This document shows positions 1-8,486 of a stretch of 64,000 nt of DNA, piece after piece. Both the position numbers and the translations under genes were made by a program. Where the stretch lies: assembly GCF_016746085.1 (NCBI RefSeq), contig NZ_JAERTZ010000002.1, positions 1-64,000 of the forward strand. Reading direction: 5' to 3'. The stretch is from Zobellella iuensis (lineage in GTDB: Bacteria; Pseudomonadota; Gammaproteobacteria; Enterobacterales; Aeromonadaceae). Positions within the stretch are counted from its first letter, which is position 1, and each line of letters opens with the position of its first letter. A model generated the notes under the pieces. The model saw only the letters and a program-made list of their open reading frames with translations, ran no database searches and was not told where the DNA came from.

Positions 1-30
1 CCAATTAGTTACTGACTAAGACGCTTTTGC

Positions 31-107
31 GGAGCGGTAGTTCAGTTGGTTAGAATACCGGCCTGTCACGCCGGGGGTCGCGGGTTCGAGCCCCGTCCGC
101 TCCGCCA
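31..107 (+). tRNA. tRNA-Asp (GTC)
   Basis: A complete cloverleaf is visible. The acceptor arm GGAGCGG (31-37) pairs with CCGCTCC (97-103), the anticodon GTC is at 65-67, the T arm contains GGGTTCGAGCCCC, and the 3' CCA is encoded at 105-107. The 77-nt length is normal for tRNA-Asp. An intrinsic terminator follows 6 nt later. The window starts with CCA, which could be the end of a preceding tRNA outside the window. Confidence 0.97.
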
Positions 108-113
108 TCACTC

Positions 114-143
114 AAAACCCCAGCAGAGATGCTGGGGTTTTTT
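114..143 (+). terminator. Intrinsic terminator after tRNA-Asp
   Basis: CCCCAGCA and TGCTGGGG form a stem around GAGA, followed by six T. It ends the tRNA transcript. Confidence 0.9.
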
Positions 144-231
144 CGTATTGGCTACGCCGGACGGCTGGATGATGTCGGCGCGCTGCGCCTTCGCTTCAAA
201 GGCGATGTCTTTGCCACTGCGCCATCACTTC

Positions 232-262
232 AAAGCCCTGACTATTTGGTCAGGGCTTTTTT
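232..262 (+). terminator. Second intrinsic terminator
   Basis: AAAGCCCTGAC and GTCAGGGCTTT form a strong stem followed by T residues. No gene precedes it directly. The short stretch before it, GCCATCACTTCAAA, resembles the 3' flank of the tRNA-Asp above (GCCATCACTCAAAA), so it may be a decayed copy of a tRNA-terminator unit. The rest of 263-440 is AT-rich leader DNA in which I see no gene. Confidence 0.8.
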
Positions 263-441
263 GTTTTCGGTTGCACCGGATCTTCGGTGTCGCTGCCCTG
301 GCGATCTTGATCACACTTTATTAACAGCCCGCCTTCTGCTTTTTTCTGTTATCTCATTTAAATTCAATATCTTGTGCTTATTTTGGTCTTTTTGGTCAGC
401 TTCTGGCGAGATTTTGAGATTGCCAATACTGTTAATGGAAT

Positions 442-460
442 GTATATATAATTATGAATT
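442..460 (+). promoter_or_regulatory. Candidate GntR operator, copy 1
   Basis: GTATATATAATTATGAATT here differs by one base from 5685-5703 upstream of the hydantoinase. Its 13-bp core also occurs inverted at 4104-4116 next to the gntR gene. A TATAAT hexamer (447-452) lies inside it, so binding would block the promoter. It sits about 45 bp before the first TRAP operon. Operator function is an inference. Confidence 0.6.
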
Positions 461-502
461 CATAATGATGTTGAAGGCGACATCAAACCCGAGGAGAAGG
501 CG

Positions 503-1513
503 ATGGATAGCAATGTACACTCTTTTGGTCACAACTTTAAAAAGAGTTTGTTAACGGTAATGCTGGGTGCCGGCCTGTTTGCGGGGACGGCGGGGGCCGA
601 GACCCTGAGGGTGGCGGGCAACTTCGCGGCCGATCACTCCAGCAGCCTGGCGATGGAAGTGTTCAAGCAGGAAGTGGAAACGGCCACCGAGGGCGATATC
701 AAGGTACAACTGTTTCCGGCCATGCAGTTGGGCGGTGCTTCCGAAAACGTGGATCAGGTGCGATCGGGGGTCTTGAGCATGACCTGGATCGGGGTTTCCT
801 TCCTGTCCCGTACCGTGCCCGAGCTGGAAGCGGTCAGCCTGCCCTTCGTGTTCAAGGACAGGGAAACCGCGTTCAGGGTGATCGACGGCCGGGTCGGCGA
901 GCTGCTCAACGACAAGCTGGCGGACAAGGGGTTTGTCGCCCTGGGCTTTATGGAACTGGGTCCGCGTCATGTTACCAACAGCGTCAGGCCCATCGACTCC
1001 ATCGATGATTTCGCCGGCCTCAAGATCCGCCTGCAACCGAACGAGACCCACCTCAAGACCTTCCGTGCCCTGGGCGCCAGCCCGACCTCCATGGGCATCA
1101 ACGAAGTCTATTCCGCCCTGCAGCAGAAGGTGATCGACGGCCAGGAAAACCCCTTCAGTATTATCCGCAAGAACAATTACCAGGAAGTGCAGCAGTACCT
1201 GACCGACACCGGCCACTTCTTCGACTTTATCGTGGTGGTGGCCAACAAGAAGCGTTTCGACAAGCTCTCCGCCGAAGAGCAGCAGCTGATGCGTGACGCC
1301 ATGGCCAAGGCGGTGCAGTGGCAGCGGGAAAAAGCGGCGGAAGAGGATCTGCTGTCCCGGGAGCAGCTGGTGGCCGCCGGCATGCAACTGAACCAGGTAA
1401 GCCCCGAGCTCTACCAACAGATGCAGCAGCAGACCGCCGGCATCATCGAGGAGCTGAAAGCGCGCCTGGGTGATGAACTGGTCGATGCGGTGCTGGAGGA
1501 TGCCAAGTCATGA
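503..1513 (+). CDS. TRAP transporter solute-binding protein, DctP family (system 1)
   Basis: This is a 336-aa periplasmic binding protein for a TRAP importer, which takes up organic anions, usually carboxylates. A signal peptide is visible, with likely cleavage after TAGA at residue 32. The family core GLKIRLQ, with the arginine that normally binds the substrate carboxylate, and the later VIDGQENP segment are both present. The start is set by GAGGAGAAGG seven bases or fewer upstream. The gene overlaps the DctQ gene by 4 bp (ATGA), so P, Q and M form one operon. A putative GntR operator lies upstream. The substrate cannot be read from sequence; the adjacent racemase-like and hydantoinase genes suggest a dicarboxylate or N-containing acid. 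Confidence 0.93.
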   Translation: MDSNVHSFGHNFKKSLLTVMLGAGLFAGTAGAETLRVAGNFAADHSSSLAMEVFKQEVETATEGDIKVQLFPAMQLGGASENVDQVRSGVLSMTWIGVSFLSRTVPELEAVSLPFVFKDRETAFRVIDGRVGELLNDKLADKGFVALGFMELGPRHVTNSVRPIDSIDDFAGLKIRLQPNETHLKTFRALGASPTSMGINEVYSALQQKVIDGQENPFSIIRKNNYQEVQQYLTDTGHFFDFIVVVANKKRFDKLSAEEQQLMRDAMAKAVQWQREKAAEEDLLSREQLVAAGMQLNQVSPELYQQMQQQTAGIIEELKARLGDELVDAVLEDAKS

Positions 1514-2067
1514 AATCCGGTCATTCCGAGCAGGCCGGCATGCTGAGCGGGCCTTCGCCCCTGCCTTCGCCGGCCGCGGCCCTACGCCGCGGCCTGCTGG
1601 GACTGGACGGGCTGTCCCGTTACGCCATCTGCACCAGCATGGCCATCATGGTGCTGCTGGTGTCGGCTCAGGTGTTCTGTCGCTATGTCTTGTCCGAGTC
1701 CATCGACTGGGCCGATGAAATGTCCCGCCTGGCCTTCGTGTGGGCGGTGTTCCTCGCCATTCCCCATGGCCTGAAGCAGGGTGTCCACGTGGGCATCGAC
1801 GTGATCACCAACCGGCTGCCGGCCCGGCTGCAGGAAGGGCTGGCCCGGCTGATGCTGGCGGTCAGCGGCGTGCTGATGGTGGTAGTCTGCTACCAGTCGG
1901 TGCTGGTGGCCATCGAGGGCTGGGACGAGCTGATGCCGACGGTGCCGGTGAGCGCGGCGGTATTCTACGTGCCGGTGATGCTGAGCTGCGGCCATGCCCT
2001 GCTGCATTTGCTGTTTATGGCCTGGCAGGGCACCCGTGTCTGGGCCGATGAGGAGGACGCCTCATGA
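1510..2067 (+). CDS. TRAP transporter small membrane subunit, DctQ family (system 1)
   Basis: This 185-aa protein has four hydrophobic stretches and the DctQ-type segment around VFCRYVLSESIDWADEMSR, where the second helix is followed by a conserved acidic region. It forms the small integral membrane half of the importer together with the DctM subunit. A roughly 35-residue hydrophilic N-terminal extension precedes the first helix. The gene overlaps both neighbours by 4 bp, which indicates translational coupling. Confidence 0.9.
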   Translation: MKSGHSEQAGMLSGPSPLPSPAAALRRGLLGLDGLSRYAICTSMAIMVLLVSAQVFCRYVLSESIDWADEMSRLAFVWAVFLAIPHGLKQGVHVGIDVITNRLPARLQEGLARLMLAVSGVLMVVVCYQSVLVAIEGWDELMPTVPVSAAVFYVPVMLSCGHALLHLLFMAWQGTRVWADEEDAS

Positions 2068-3344
2068 CCACCCTGGCGATTATCACCTTCCTGATCCTGG
2101 CGTTGCTGGGCATGCCGCTCGCCTTCGCCCTCGGGCTGGCGGCCCTCGGCGGCCTGGCCTACAGCGGCATCGAGCTGTCGGTCATGCCCCAGCGGATGAT
2201 GCACGCGGTCAACTCCTTTCCGCTGATGGCGATACCGCTGTTCATGCTGGCGGGCGAGCTGATGGTCGGCGGCCAGGTGATGCAGCGCACCATCGACTTC
2301 GCCAACGCCTTCGTCGGCCGGGTCAAGGGCGGGCTGGCCCATGTCACCCTGCTGTCCGGGCTGGGCCTGGCCTCGGTGACCGGTGCCGCCGTGGCGGGCG
2401 CCAGTGCCTTGGGCACCACCATGATGCCGGCGATGAAAAAGCATTACGACGCGGGCTTCGGCTCGGCGGTGGTGGCGTCCGCCTCCAACCTGGGGCCCAT
2501 CATTCCCCCCAGTGCGGCGATGATCGTCTACGCCCTGATGGCCGGCTCCTCGGTGTCGGTGGGCGGCCTGTTCATGGCCGGCGTGGTGCCCGGCATCCTG
2601 CTGGTGGTGGGCATGATGGCGCTGTCGAGCTGGATTGCGCACCGCAAGGGCTATGCACCCACCGGCGAGCCCTTCAGCCTGAAGAACCTGCTGCTGCAAA
2701 CCCGGCGGGCAGGGGCCATCATGCTGATGCCGGTGGTGGTGATCGGCGGCATCGTCGGCGGTGTTTTCACCGCTACCGAAGGCGCGGCCATAGCGGTGAT
2801 CTACGCCTTTGTCATCGGCAAGTGGGTGACCCGCAAGCTGGCCTGGGCCGATCTGCCGGGCTGCATGTTCCGGGCGGCACTGACCTCGGCCGTGGTAGGC
2901 GCCCTGATCGCCTTCGCCACGCCGCTGACCTTCCTGTTCACCATCGACCTGATCCCGCTGCGGCTGTCGGCATTCATCCAGGCGCTGACCGACAATCCCC
3001 ATCTGTTCCTGGCGCTGGTGATGGCCATGCTGCTGGTGGTGGGCATGTTCCTGGAGTCGAACGCAGCATACATCATGCTGGTGCCGCTGTTCGCCCCCAT
3101 CGCCCTGGCCTACGGCATAGACCCGCTCTACTTCGGGTTCCTGTTCGTGTTCAACCTGGTGATTGGCATGATGACGCCACCGGTCGGGGTATTGCTGTTC
3201 GTGATGTGCGGTATCGCCAAGATCCCCATGTCCCAGCTGCTGCGCTACGTCTGGCCCTTTATTGCCCTGCAGTACCTGGTGCTGGTGTTGTGCTGGATTT
3301 TCCCCGGGATAGTGACGGCCCTGCCGCGCGCCCTGGGTTATTGA
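2064..3344 (+). CDS. TRAP transporter large membrane subunit, DctM family (system 1)
   Basis: The 426-aa product is a multi-spanning membrane protein of usual DctM length. Family signatures include the N-terminal GMPLAFALG segment, the PLFMLAGELM segment, the SNLGPIIPPSAAMIVYA region and a C-terminal LVIGMMTPPVGV motif. It provides the sodium-coupled translocation pathway for the binding protein encoded two genes upstream. A 32-nt gap separates it from the next gene, which is probably in the same transcript. Confidence 0.93.
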   Translation: MTTLAIITFLILALLGMPLAFALGLAALGGLAYSGIELSVMPQRMMHAVNSFPLMAIPLFMLAGELMVGGQVMQRTIDFANAFVGRVKGGLAHVTLLSGLGLASVTGAAVAGASALGTTMMPAMKKHYDAGFGSAVVASASNLGPIIPPSAAMIVYALMAGSSVSVGGLFMAGVVPGILLVVGMMALSSWIAHRKGYAPTGEPFSLKNLLLQTRRAGAIMLMPVVVIGGIVGGVFTATEGAAIAVIYAFVIGKWVTRKLAWADLPGCMFRAALTSAVVGALIAFATPLTFLFTIDLIPLRLSAFIQALTDNPHLFLALVMAMLLVVGMFLESNAAYIMLVPLFAPIALAYGIDPLYFGFLFVFNLVIGMMTPPVGVLLFVMCGIAKIPMSQLLRYVWPFIALQYLVLVLCWIFPGIVTALPRALGY

Positions 3345-3376
3345 TGACTTACTGTGATGACTACAAGGAGCAAGTG

Positions 3377-4108
3377 ATGACTGATCGTACTTTATTGGGT
3401 GTGCTGACCCCTTCTTCCAATACCACCCTGGAGCCGGTCACCGCCGACATACTGCACGGCGTGAACGGCGTCAGCGCCCATTTCGGCCGGCTCAAGGTGA
3501 CCGAGATCTCGCTCACCGACCAGGCCCTGAGCCAGTTCGACAACGAGCCCTTCCTGCAGGCCTCCCGGCTGCTGGCGGATGCCCGGGTGCAGTCCATTAC
3601 CTGGAGCGGAACCTCTTCCGGCTGGCGGGGATTCCAGGACGATGAGATCCTGTGTCGGGCCATTACCGAGGCCACCGGTATTCCGGCCACCACCTCGGTG
3701 CTGGCGCTGAACGAGCTGTTCGACATCACCGGGGTCAAGCGCTTCGGTCTGGTCACCCCCTATCTGCACGAGGTGCAGCAAAAGGTGATCAACACCTATG
3801 CCGCCGCCGGCTACGAGTGTGTGGCCGAACGCCACCTCAACGACAGGGGCAACTTCTCCTTCTCGGAGGTGAGCGAAGCCACCATAGCGGAGATGATCCG
3901 CGCCGTGGCCCGCGAACAGCAATGCGACGCCATCACCGTCTTCTGTACCAATTTGCGTGGGGCCCGGGTGGCGGCGGATCTGGAGCAGGAGCTGGGCATT
4001 CCCATCTACGACACCGTGTCCACCGGGGTGTGGAAGGGCATGCTGCTGGCCGATCGGGATCCCGCCCAGGTCAAAAATTGGGGCAATTTATTTTCACTTA
4101 AGCCATAA
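3377..4108 (+). CDS. Asp/Glu racemase superfamily protein, maleate isomerase/arylmalonate decarboxylase-like
   Basis: The 243-aa protein starts with GVLTPSSNTTLEP, the N-terminal signature of maleate cis-trans isomerases. The second catalytic cysteine is present in VFCTNLRG. The position that should hold the first cysteine reads TWSGTSSGW, with no cysteine. Two-cysteine members racemise or isomerise; arylmalonate decarboxylase also keeps only the second cysteine, so a decarboxylase or a changed isomerase is possible. AAGGAG lies upstream of the ATG. The gene is last in the TRAP operon, and its stop codon overlaps a putative GntR operator. Its position near a hydantoinase and an amidase suggests a role in degrading a cyclic amide. 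The substrate is unknown. Confidence 0.8.
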   Translation: MTDRTLLGVLTPSSNTTLEPVTADILHGVNGVSAHFGRLKVTEISLTDQALSQFDNEPFLQASRLLADARVQSITWSGTSSGWRGFQDDEILCRAITEATGIPATTSVLALNELFDITGVKRFGLVTPYLHEVQQKVINTYAAAGYECVAERHLNDRGNFSFSEVSEATIAEMIRAVAREQQCDAITVFCTNLRGARVAADLEQELGIPIYDTVSTGVWKGMLLADRDPAQVKNWGNLFSLKP

Positions 4109-4122
4109 TTATATATTATGTA
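4104..4122 (-). promoter_or_regulatory. Candidate GntR operator, copy 2 (inverted)
   Basis: The reverse complement of 4104-4116 is ATATATAATTATG, identical to 444-456 in copy 1. It lies between the racemase-like gene and gntR, where it could allow autoregulation. Confidence 0.5.
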
Positions 4123-4128
4123 ATGCAG

Positions 4129-4151
4129 AGCCCCGGCCGGTCCGGGGCTTT
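4129..4151 (+). terminator. Hairpin after the TRAP/racemase operon
   Basis: AGCCCCGG and CCGGGGCT form a stem around a short loop followed by only a few T. It is probably a weak terminator or attenuator before gntR. Confidence 0.6.
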
Positions 4152-4269
4152 CACGCTGGCAGGCCGGGGCGAACAAGACCGGGATCACCCTTGCGGGGTC
4201 CGGACGTATCGCTTTTACCGGCAACAGATTAAGGTAAGCGGCCTACAAAGCAATAACAACAGGAGCACG

Positions 4270-4968
4270 ATGATGGCTACAGCAATCAATACCCTGGGGA
4301 GAAACTCTCTGCGTCGTCGTTCGCTGCACGAAGAGGTGGCCGATTGCGTCCGCACCATGATCATCGAGGGCGAGCTCAAGGAAGGGGAGCGCATCAACGA
4401 GCCGGCGCTGTGCAAGCAGCTGGACATTTCCCGCACACCCCTGCGGGAGGCGCTGAAGGTGCTCAACTCGGAAGGCATGGTCACCATAGAGCCGAACCGG
4501 GGCGCCCGGGTGTCAACCATTACCCCCGAGGAAATCCGCGAACATTTTGAAGTGATCTGTTCCCTGGAGCGCCGGGCCGCCGAGCTGGCCGCCCAGCGGG
4601 CGACCGAAGCGGAGCTGACCCGGCTGGGGCAACTGCAGGACAAGCTGGAGCAATACCACCAGGAGCAGGACAAGCACCAGTATTTCGAGATCAACCAGCA
4701 TATCCACCGGCTGATCATCGAGCTGGCCGGCAACGAGACCCTGACCCAGCTGCACCACCAGCTGATGAACCGGGTTAGCCGTGGCCGCTACCTGGCCATC
4801 GGCTTTCATCACCGCTGGGAAGAATCGGTGACCGAGCACCGGGCCCTGCTGGAGGCACTGCAGGCGCGGGACGGCGAGCGGGCCGGCCGTATCCTGGCCG
4901 AGCATGTGATGCATACCGGCGATCTGCTGGTCAGGGAGCTGGAAGACAAGCAGCAACGGCTCGGTTGA
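4270..4968 (+). CDS. GntR-family transcriptional regulator (FadR/FCD subfamily)
   Basis: The 232-aa protein has a winged-helix domain at about residues 15-85, with the GntR hallmark SLHEEVADCVRTMIIEGEL, then INEPALCKQLDISRTPLREAL. An all-helical FCD effector domain follows, with metal-binding-type histidines in FEINQHIHRLI and a late EHRALLEAL segment. AGGAG at 4261-4265 fits the ATG at 4270 or 4273. It lies between two catabolic operons that share its candidate operator, so I infer a local repressor that responds to a pathway acid. The effector is unknown. Confidence 0.9.
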   Translation: MMATAINTLGRNSLRRRSLHEEVADCVRTMIIEGELKEGERINEPALCKQLDISRTPLREALKVLNSEGMVTIEPNRGARVSTITPEEIREHFEVICSLERRAAELAAQRATEAELTRLGQLQDKLEQYHQEQDKHQYFEINQHIHRLIIELAGNETLTQLHHQLMNRVSRGRYLAIGFHHRWEESVTEHRALLEALQARDGERAGRILAEHVMHTGDLLVRELEDKQQRLG

Positions 4969-5684
4969 GCACCGCGACAGGGTCTGTGGCCAGGCCCTGA
5001 GCATCCCGTTTTTCCCCTTCTCCCACACTGCCTCACCTGCCGTCGCCCCTGGAATAGCGATCAGTTTGAATGTTGGCAAAGAGAAGAGGCCGACAGCCTG
5101 ACTTCTTGGTCACAAGTCCGGCTGTCTGACTTGACGCAGATAAGAGGCAACAGGGCCACCTCCACCGACACGCCGCAAAATATGACACTCGCTGTTTCGG
5201 CCTGCTGCGAACATTCACTGGATGTTCGGTCAGGCCGAAACAGCTCGTCGCGGCGAGCAAGCTCGCCCCCTGTACGCTCGCACCTGCCGGATGTTGCGGA
5301 AACCGCCGTATCATCGCTTCGCGATGCTGGCGGCGGTGCAAGGCGCTTCACGCCCCCTGGCAGGTGACGGTCGGCGGAGGCCGTCCCTGTTGCCTCTTTC
5401 CAGCCCCGACGATGCCTGATGGTGGTGCTAGCGCACCGATCAGTTTAAAAGTTGAGCAGCATGATGTTTTTTGGGGCGCGGGCGGCCCGCCAGCGCTCCA
5501 CCAGCGAGGTGTCAATCTGCACACGCCGGCGTCTTTCCCTCCTTCATCTCCTTTTGATCCCATTGGCCGTTATGCCAGCCCTGCCGTTTTATCACCAAAT
5601 TTAACTTAATTTTTACATTTTGAGATCTTCTTCACATTAACCTCTCCCGGGATTTGAATACGGTGCACATGGATGATTAATTAC
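4969..5684. other. Long intergenic region, no convincing gene
   Basis: About 700 bases lie between gntR and the hydantoinase operon. Short open frames exist on both strands but none has a good ribosome site or a recognisable product. The region contains a large two-part hairpin (5191-5244) and a pair of imperfect 18-bp direct repeats (5058-5075 and 5437-5454, 16 of 18 matching). This could be a degraded small mobile element, but no transposase is visible. Confidence 0.5.
5191..5244. repeat. Large inverted repeat (two-part hairpin)
   Basis: GCTGTTTCGGCCTG at 5191-5204 pairs perfectly with CAGGCCGAAACAGC at 5231-5244. Inside, CGAACAT at 5208-5214 pairs with ATGTTCG at 5222-5228 around a 7-nt loop. 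No T tract follows, so it is not a typical terminator. A REP-like or MITE-like element is possible. Confidence 0.75.
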
Positions 5685-5703
5685 GTATACATAATTATGA
5701 ATT
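5685..5703 (+). promoter_or_regulatory. Candidate GntR operator, copy 3
   Basis: GTATACATAATTATGAATT matches copy 1 at 18 of 19 bases and contains the GTATAC palindrome typical of FadR-type operators. It lies about 40 bp before the hydantoinase start. Confidence 0.6.
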
Positions 5704-5744
5704 AAAGATTCATGCAGCAATACACCGACAGGGAGGAAGGAGTC

Positions 5745-7166
5745 ATGTCCGAGTTTGATCTGGTGATCCGCAATGGCCGCATCGCCACCGCGGCCGACAT
5801 CACCGACTGTGATCTGGGGATCCGCGACGGCCGCATCGTGGCCATGGGCCTGAACCTGGCGCCGGGGCGGGAAGAGCTGGACGCCAGCGGCCTGCTGGTG
5901 CTGCCGGGCGGGGTCGACGGCCACTGCCATCTGGACCAGCCGATGCCGGACGGCCTGCGCATGGCGGACGACTTTTTCACCGGCACCCGCTCCGCCGCCT
6001 GTGGCGGCACCACCACGGTGATGCCCTTCGCCGCCCAGGAAAAGGGCCAGTCGCTGAAGGCGGCGGTGGCAGACTACCATCGCCGGGCCGAAGGCAAGGC
6101 GGTGATCGACTACGCCTTTCACCTGATCGTGAGCGACCCCACCGAGACGGTGCTGAAGGAAGAACTGCCGGAACTGATCCGCCAGGGCTGCACCTCGTTC
6201 AAGATCTACATGACCTACGACGACCTCAAGCTCAACGACGGCCAGATCCTGGACGTGCTGGCGGTGGCCCGGGCCGAGGGCGCCATGGCGATGATCCATG
6301 CGGAAAACGCCGACTGCATCAGCTGGCTGACCCGGCGCCTGCTGGATGCCGGCCACAGGGCGCCGCGCTTCCATGCCGCCGCCCGGCCCATGCTGGTGGA
6401 GCGGGAGGCTACCCACAGGGCCATCGCCCTGTCCGAGCTGGTGGACGTGCCCATCCTGATCGTGCACGTGTCCGGTGCCGAGGCGGTGGAGCAGATCCGC
6501 TGGGCGCGCAGCCACGGCATCAGCATCTATGCGGAAACCTGCCCCCAGTACCTGTTCCTCACCGCCGAGGATCTGGGGCTGGACGGCTACGAGGGCGCCA
6601 AATGCGTGTGCAGCCCGCCGCCCCGGGATCAGGCTAACCAGCAGGTGATCTGGGACGGGCTGGAAGACGGCCTGTTCACCATCTTCTCCTCGGATCACGC
6701 GCCCTTTCGCTACGACGATCCCCAGGGCAAGAAGCCGAACGGCGAGGAGGTCGCCTTTCCCTACATCCCCAACGGCATCCCCGGGCTGGAAACCCGGTTG
6801 CCGCTGCTGTTCTCGGAAGGGGTGAACAAGGGCCGCATCAGCCTCAACCGCTTCGTGGAGCTGACCGCCACCAACCCGGCCAAGCTGTATGGCCTCTATC
6901 CGCGCAAGGGCAGCATAGCGGTGGGCGCGGACGCGGACATCGCGCTCTGGGATCCGAACCGGCAGGTCACCATCCGCAACGAGCTGCTGCACCACGACGT
7001 GGATTACACCCCCTACGAGGGCCGCACCGTCACCGGCTGGCCGGTGCTGACCCTGAGCCGGGGCAGGGTGGTGTGGCGGGACGGCAAGGTGCTGGGCCAG
7101 GCCGGCCAGGGCCGCTTCCTGCCCTGCGGCAAGCCGGAGATGGCCAAGCCCAAGGTCAGGGGATAG
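5745..7166 (+). CDS. Dihydropyrimidinase/D-hydantoinase family cyclic amidohydrolase
   Basis: The 473-aa protein belongs to the binuclear-metal cyclic amidohydrolases, which open hydantoin, dihydropyrimidine or cyclic imide rings. Visible metal ligands are GHCHLDQP (HxH), the lysine in TSFKIYMTYD that is carboxylated in this family, MIHAEN, IVHVSG, and the aspartate in SSDHAPF. The hydantoinase segments ETCPQYLFLT and CSPPPRD are also present. Length is normal. The start at 5745 is chosen because GGAGGAAGGAG lies just upstream; an earlier in-frame ATG at 5712 lacks one. The gene heads an operon with a class V aminotransferase and a TRAP system. The true substrate is not known. Confidence 0.9.
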   Translation: MSEFDLVIRNGRIATAADITDCDLGIRDGRIVAMGLNLAPGREELDASGLLVLPGGVDGHCHLDQPMPDGLRMADDFFTGTRSAACGGTTTVMPFAAQEKGQSLKAAVADYHRRAEGKAVIDYAFHLIVSDPTETVLKEELPELIRQGCTSFKIYMTYDDLKLNDGQILDVLAVARAEGAMAMIHAENADCISWLTRRLLDAGHRAPRFHAAARPMLVEREATHRAIALSELVDVPILIVHVSGAEAVEQIRWARSHGISIYAETCPQYLFLTAEDLGLDGYEGAKCVCSPPPRDQANQQVIWDGLEDGLFTIFSSDHAPFRYDDPQGKKPNGEEVAFPYIPNGIPGLETRLPLLFSEGVNKGRISLNRFVELTATNPAKLYGLYPRKGSIAVGADADIALWDPNRQVTIRNELLHHDVDYTPYEGRTVTGWPVLTLSRGRVVWRDGKVLGQAGQGRFLPCGKPEMAKPKVRG

Positions 7167-7245
7167 GCGACAAGGTTGTTTTCGGGCCCGCGGGCCCTTA
7201 CCGGAGGCTTTGCCTCCATCATCAAGGCAGTTCAAGGAGCGAGAC

Positions 7246-8412
7246 ATGTCATACAAGAGCGGGCGTCACTTTCTGCAGATCCCCGGGCCCTCGCCGGTAC
7301 CGGACCGGATACTGCGCGCCATGGACAACCCGGTGATCGACCACCGGGGGCCCGAGTTCGCCGATCTGGGCCAGGCGGTGCTGGCGGGCATCAAGCGCAT
7401 CTTCAAGACCGAGAGCCCGGTGGTGATCTATCCCGCCTCCGGCACCGGGGCCTGGGAGGCGGCGCTGGTCAACACCCTGAGCCCCGGCGACCGGGTGCTG
7501 ATGTGCGAAACCGGCCAGTTTGCCACCCTCTGGCACGAGCTGGCCAGCAAGCTCGGGCTGGAGGTGGAGTTCATCCCCGGCGACTGGCGACACGGCGCCG
7601 ATCCGCAGGCCATCGCCGAGCGCCTGCGCCGGGACGACGGCCACCAGATCCAGGCGGTGTGCGTGGTGCACAACGAAACCTCCACCGGGGTGACCAGCCG
7701 CATCGGCGACATTCGCCGGGCCATCGACGACACCGGCCATCCGGCGCTGTTCATGGTGGACACCATCTCCGGCCTGGCCTCGGCGGATTACCGCCACGAC
7801 GAGTGGGGGGTGGACGTTACCGTCTCCGGCTCCCAGAAGGGCCTGATGCTGCCGCCGGGCATCAGCTTCAACGCCCTGAGCGACAAGGCCCTGGCGCGCG
7901 CCAAACAGGCCCGGCTGCCCAGGTCCTACTGGGACTGGGGCGCCATGCTGGCCAGCAACGCCACCGGCTACTTCCCCTACACTCCGGCCACCAACCTGCT
8001 GTACGGCCTGAAGGAAGCCATCCACATGTTGGAGGTGGAGGGGCTGGACCACGTCTTCGCCCGCCACCAGCGCCATGCCGAGGCCACCCGCCGGGCGGTG
8101 CAGGCCTGGGGCCTGGAGGTGCTGTGCCTCAACCCGGCTGAGCACAGCCCGGTGCTGACCACGGTGCTGCTGCCCGAAGGCCACGACGCCGACCGGCTGC
8201 GCCGGCTGATCCTGGAGCGGTTCGACATGTCGCTCGGCGCCGGCCTCGGCAAGCTCAAGGGCCGGGTGTTCCGCATCGGCCACCTGGGCGCCATCAACGA
8301 TCTCACCCTGCTCGGCACCCTGGCCGGGGTGGAGATGGGGCTGGCCTGTGCCGGCGTGCCGCACCAGCCCGGCGGCGTGCAGGAAGCCATGCGTTTCCTC
8401 GCCGACCGCTGA
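7246..8412 (+). CDS. Class V aminotransferase, alanine/serine-glyoxylate aminotransferase family
   Basis: The 388-aa protein starts with the family segment HFLQIPGPSPVPDRILRAM. Other visible features are the glycine-rich YPASGTGAWEAAL loop and the PLP lysine in SGSQKGLMLPPG, preceded by the aspartate in FMVDTISGLAS. The family includes serine-glyoxylate, alanine-glyoxylate, ureidoglycine-glyoxylate and pyridoxamine-pyruvate aminotransferases, so the exact reaction is open. AAGGAG lies upstream of the ATG at 7246. It lies between the hydantoinase and TRAP system 2 and probably handles an amino group released in the same pathway. Confidence 0.87.
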   Translation: MSYKSGRHFLQIPGPSPVPDRILRAMDNPVIDHRGPEFADLGQAVLAGIKRIFKTESPVVIYPASGTGAWEAALVNTLSPGDRVLMCETGQFATLWHELASKLGLEVEFIPGDWRHGADPQAIAERLRRDDGHQIQAVCVVHNETSTGVTSRIGDIRRAIDDTGHPALFMVDTISGLASADYRHDEWGVDVTVSGSQKGLMLPPGISFNALSDKALARAKQARLPRSYWDWGAMLASNATGYFPYTPATNLLYGLKEAIHMLEVEGLDHVFARHQRHAEATRRAVQAWGLEVLCLNPAEHSPVLTTVLLPEGHDADRLRRLILERFDMSLGAGLGKLKGRVFRIGHLGAINDLTLLGTLAGVEMGLACAGVPHQPGGVQEAMRFLADR

Positions 8413-8486
8413 GCCCGTTTCGGTGGTCCGCCCCGGGCGGGCCACCCCGGATGCAATCCGCATGTTCAAGGAAGGAGTACCTCACG

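Noticed and set aside
1994-4108. A long open frame joining the DctM region and the racemase-like gene
   Set aside because: Only the part from 3377 encodes a recognisable protein; the earlier part is the wrong frame of dctM.
5131-5609. Small open frames in the region between gntR and the hydantoinase gene
   Set aside because: No ribosome sites, biased composition and overlap with a large hairpin; no credible products.
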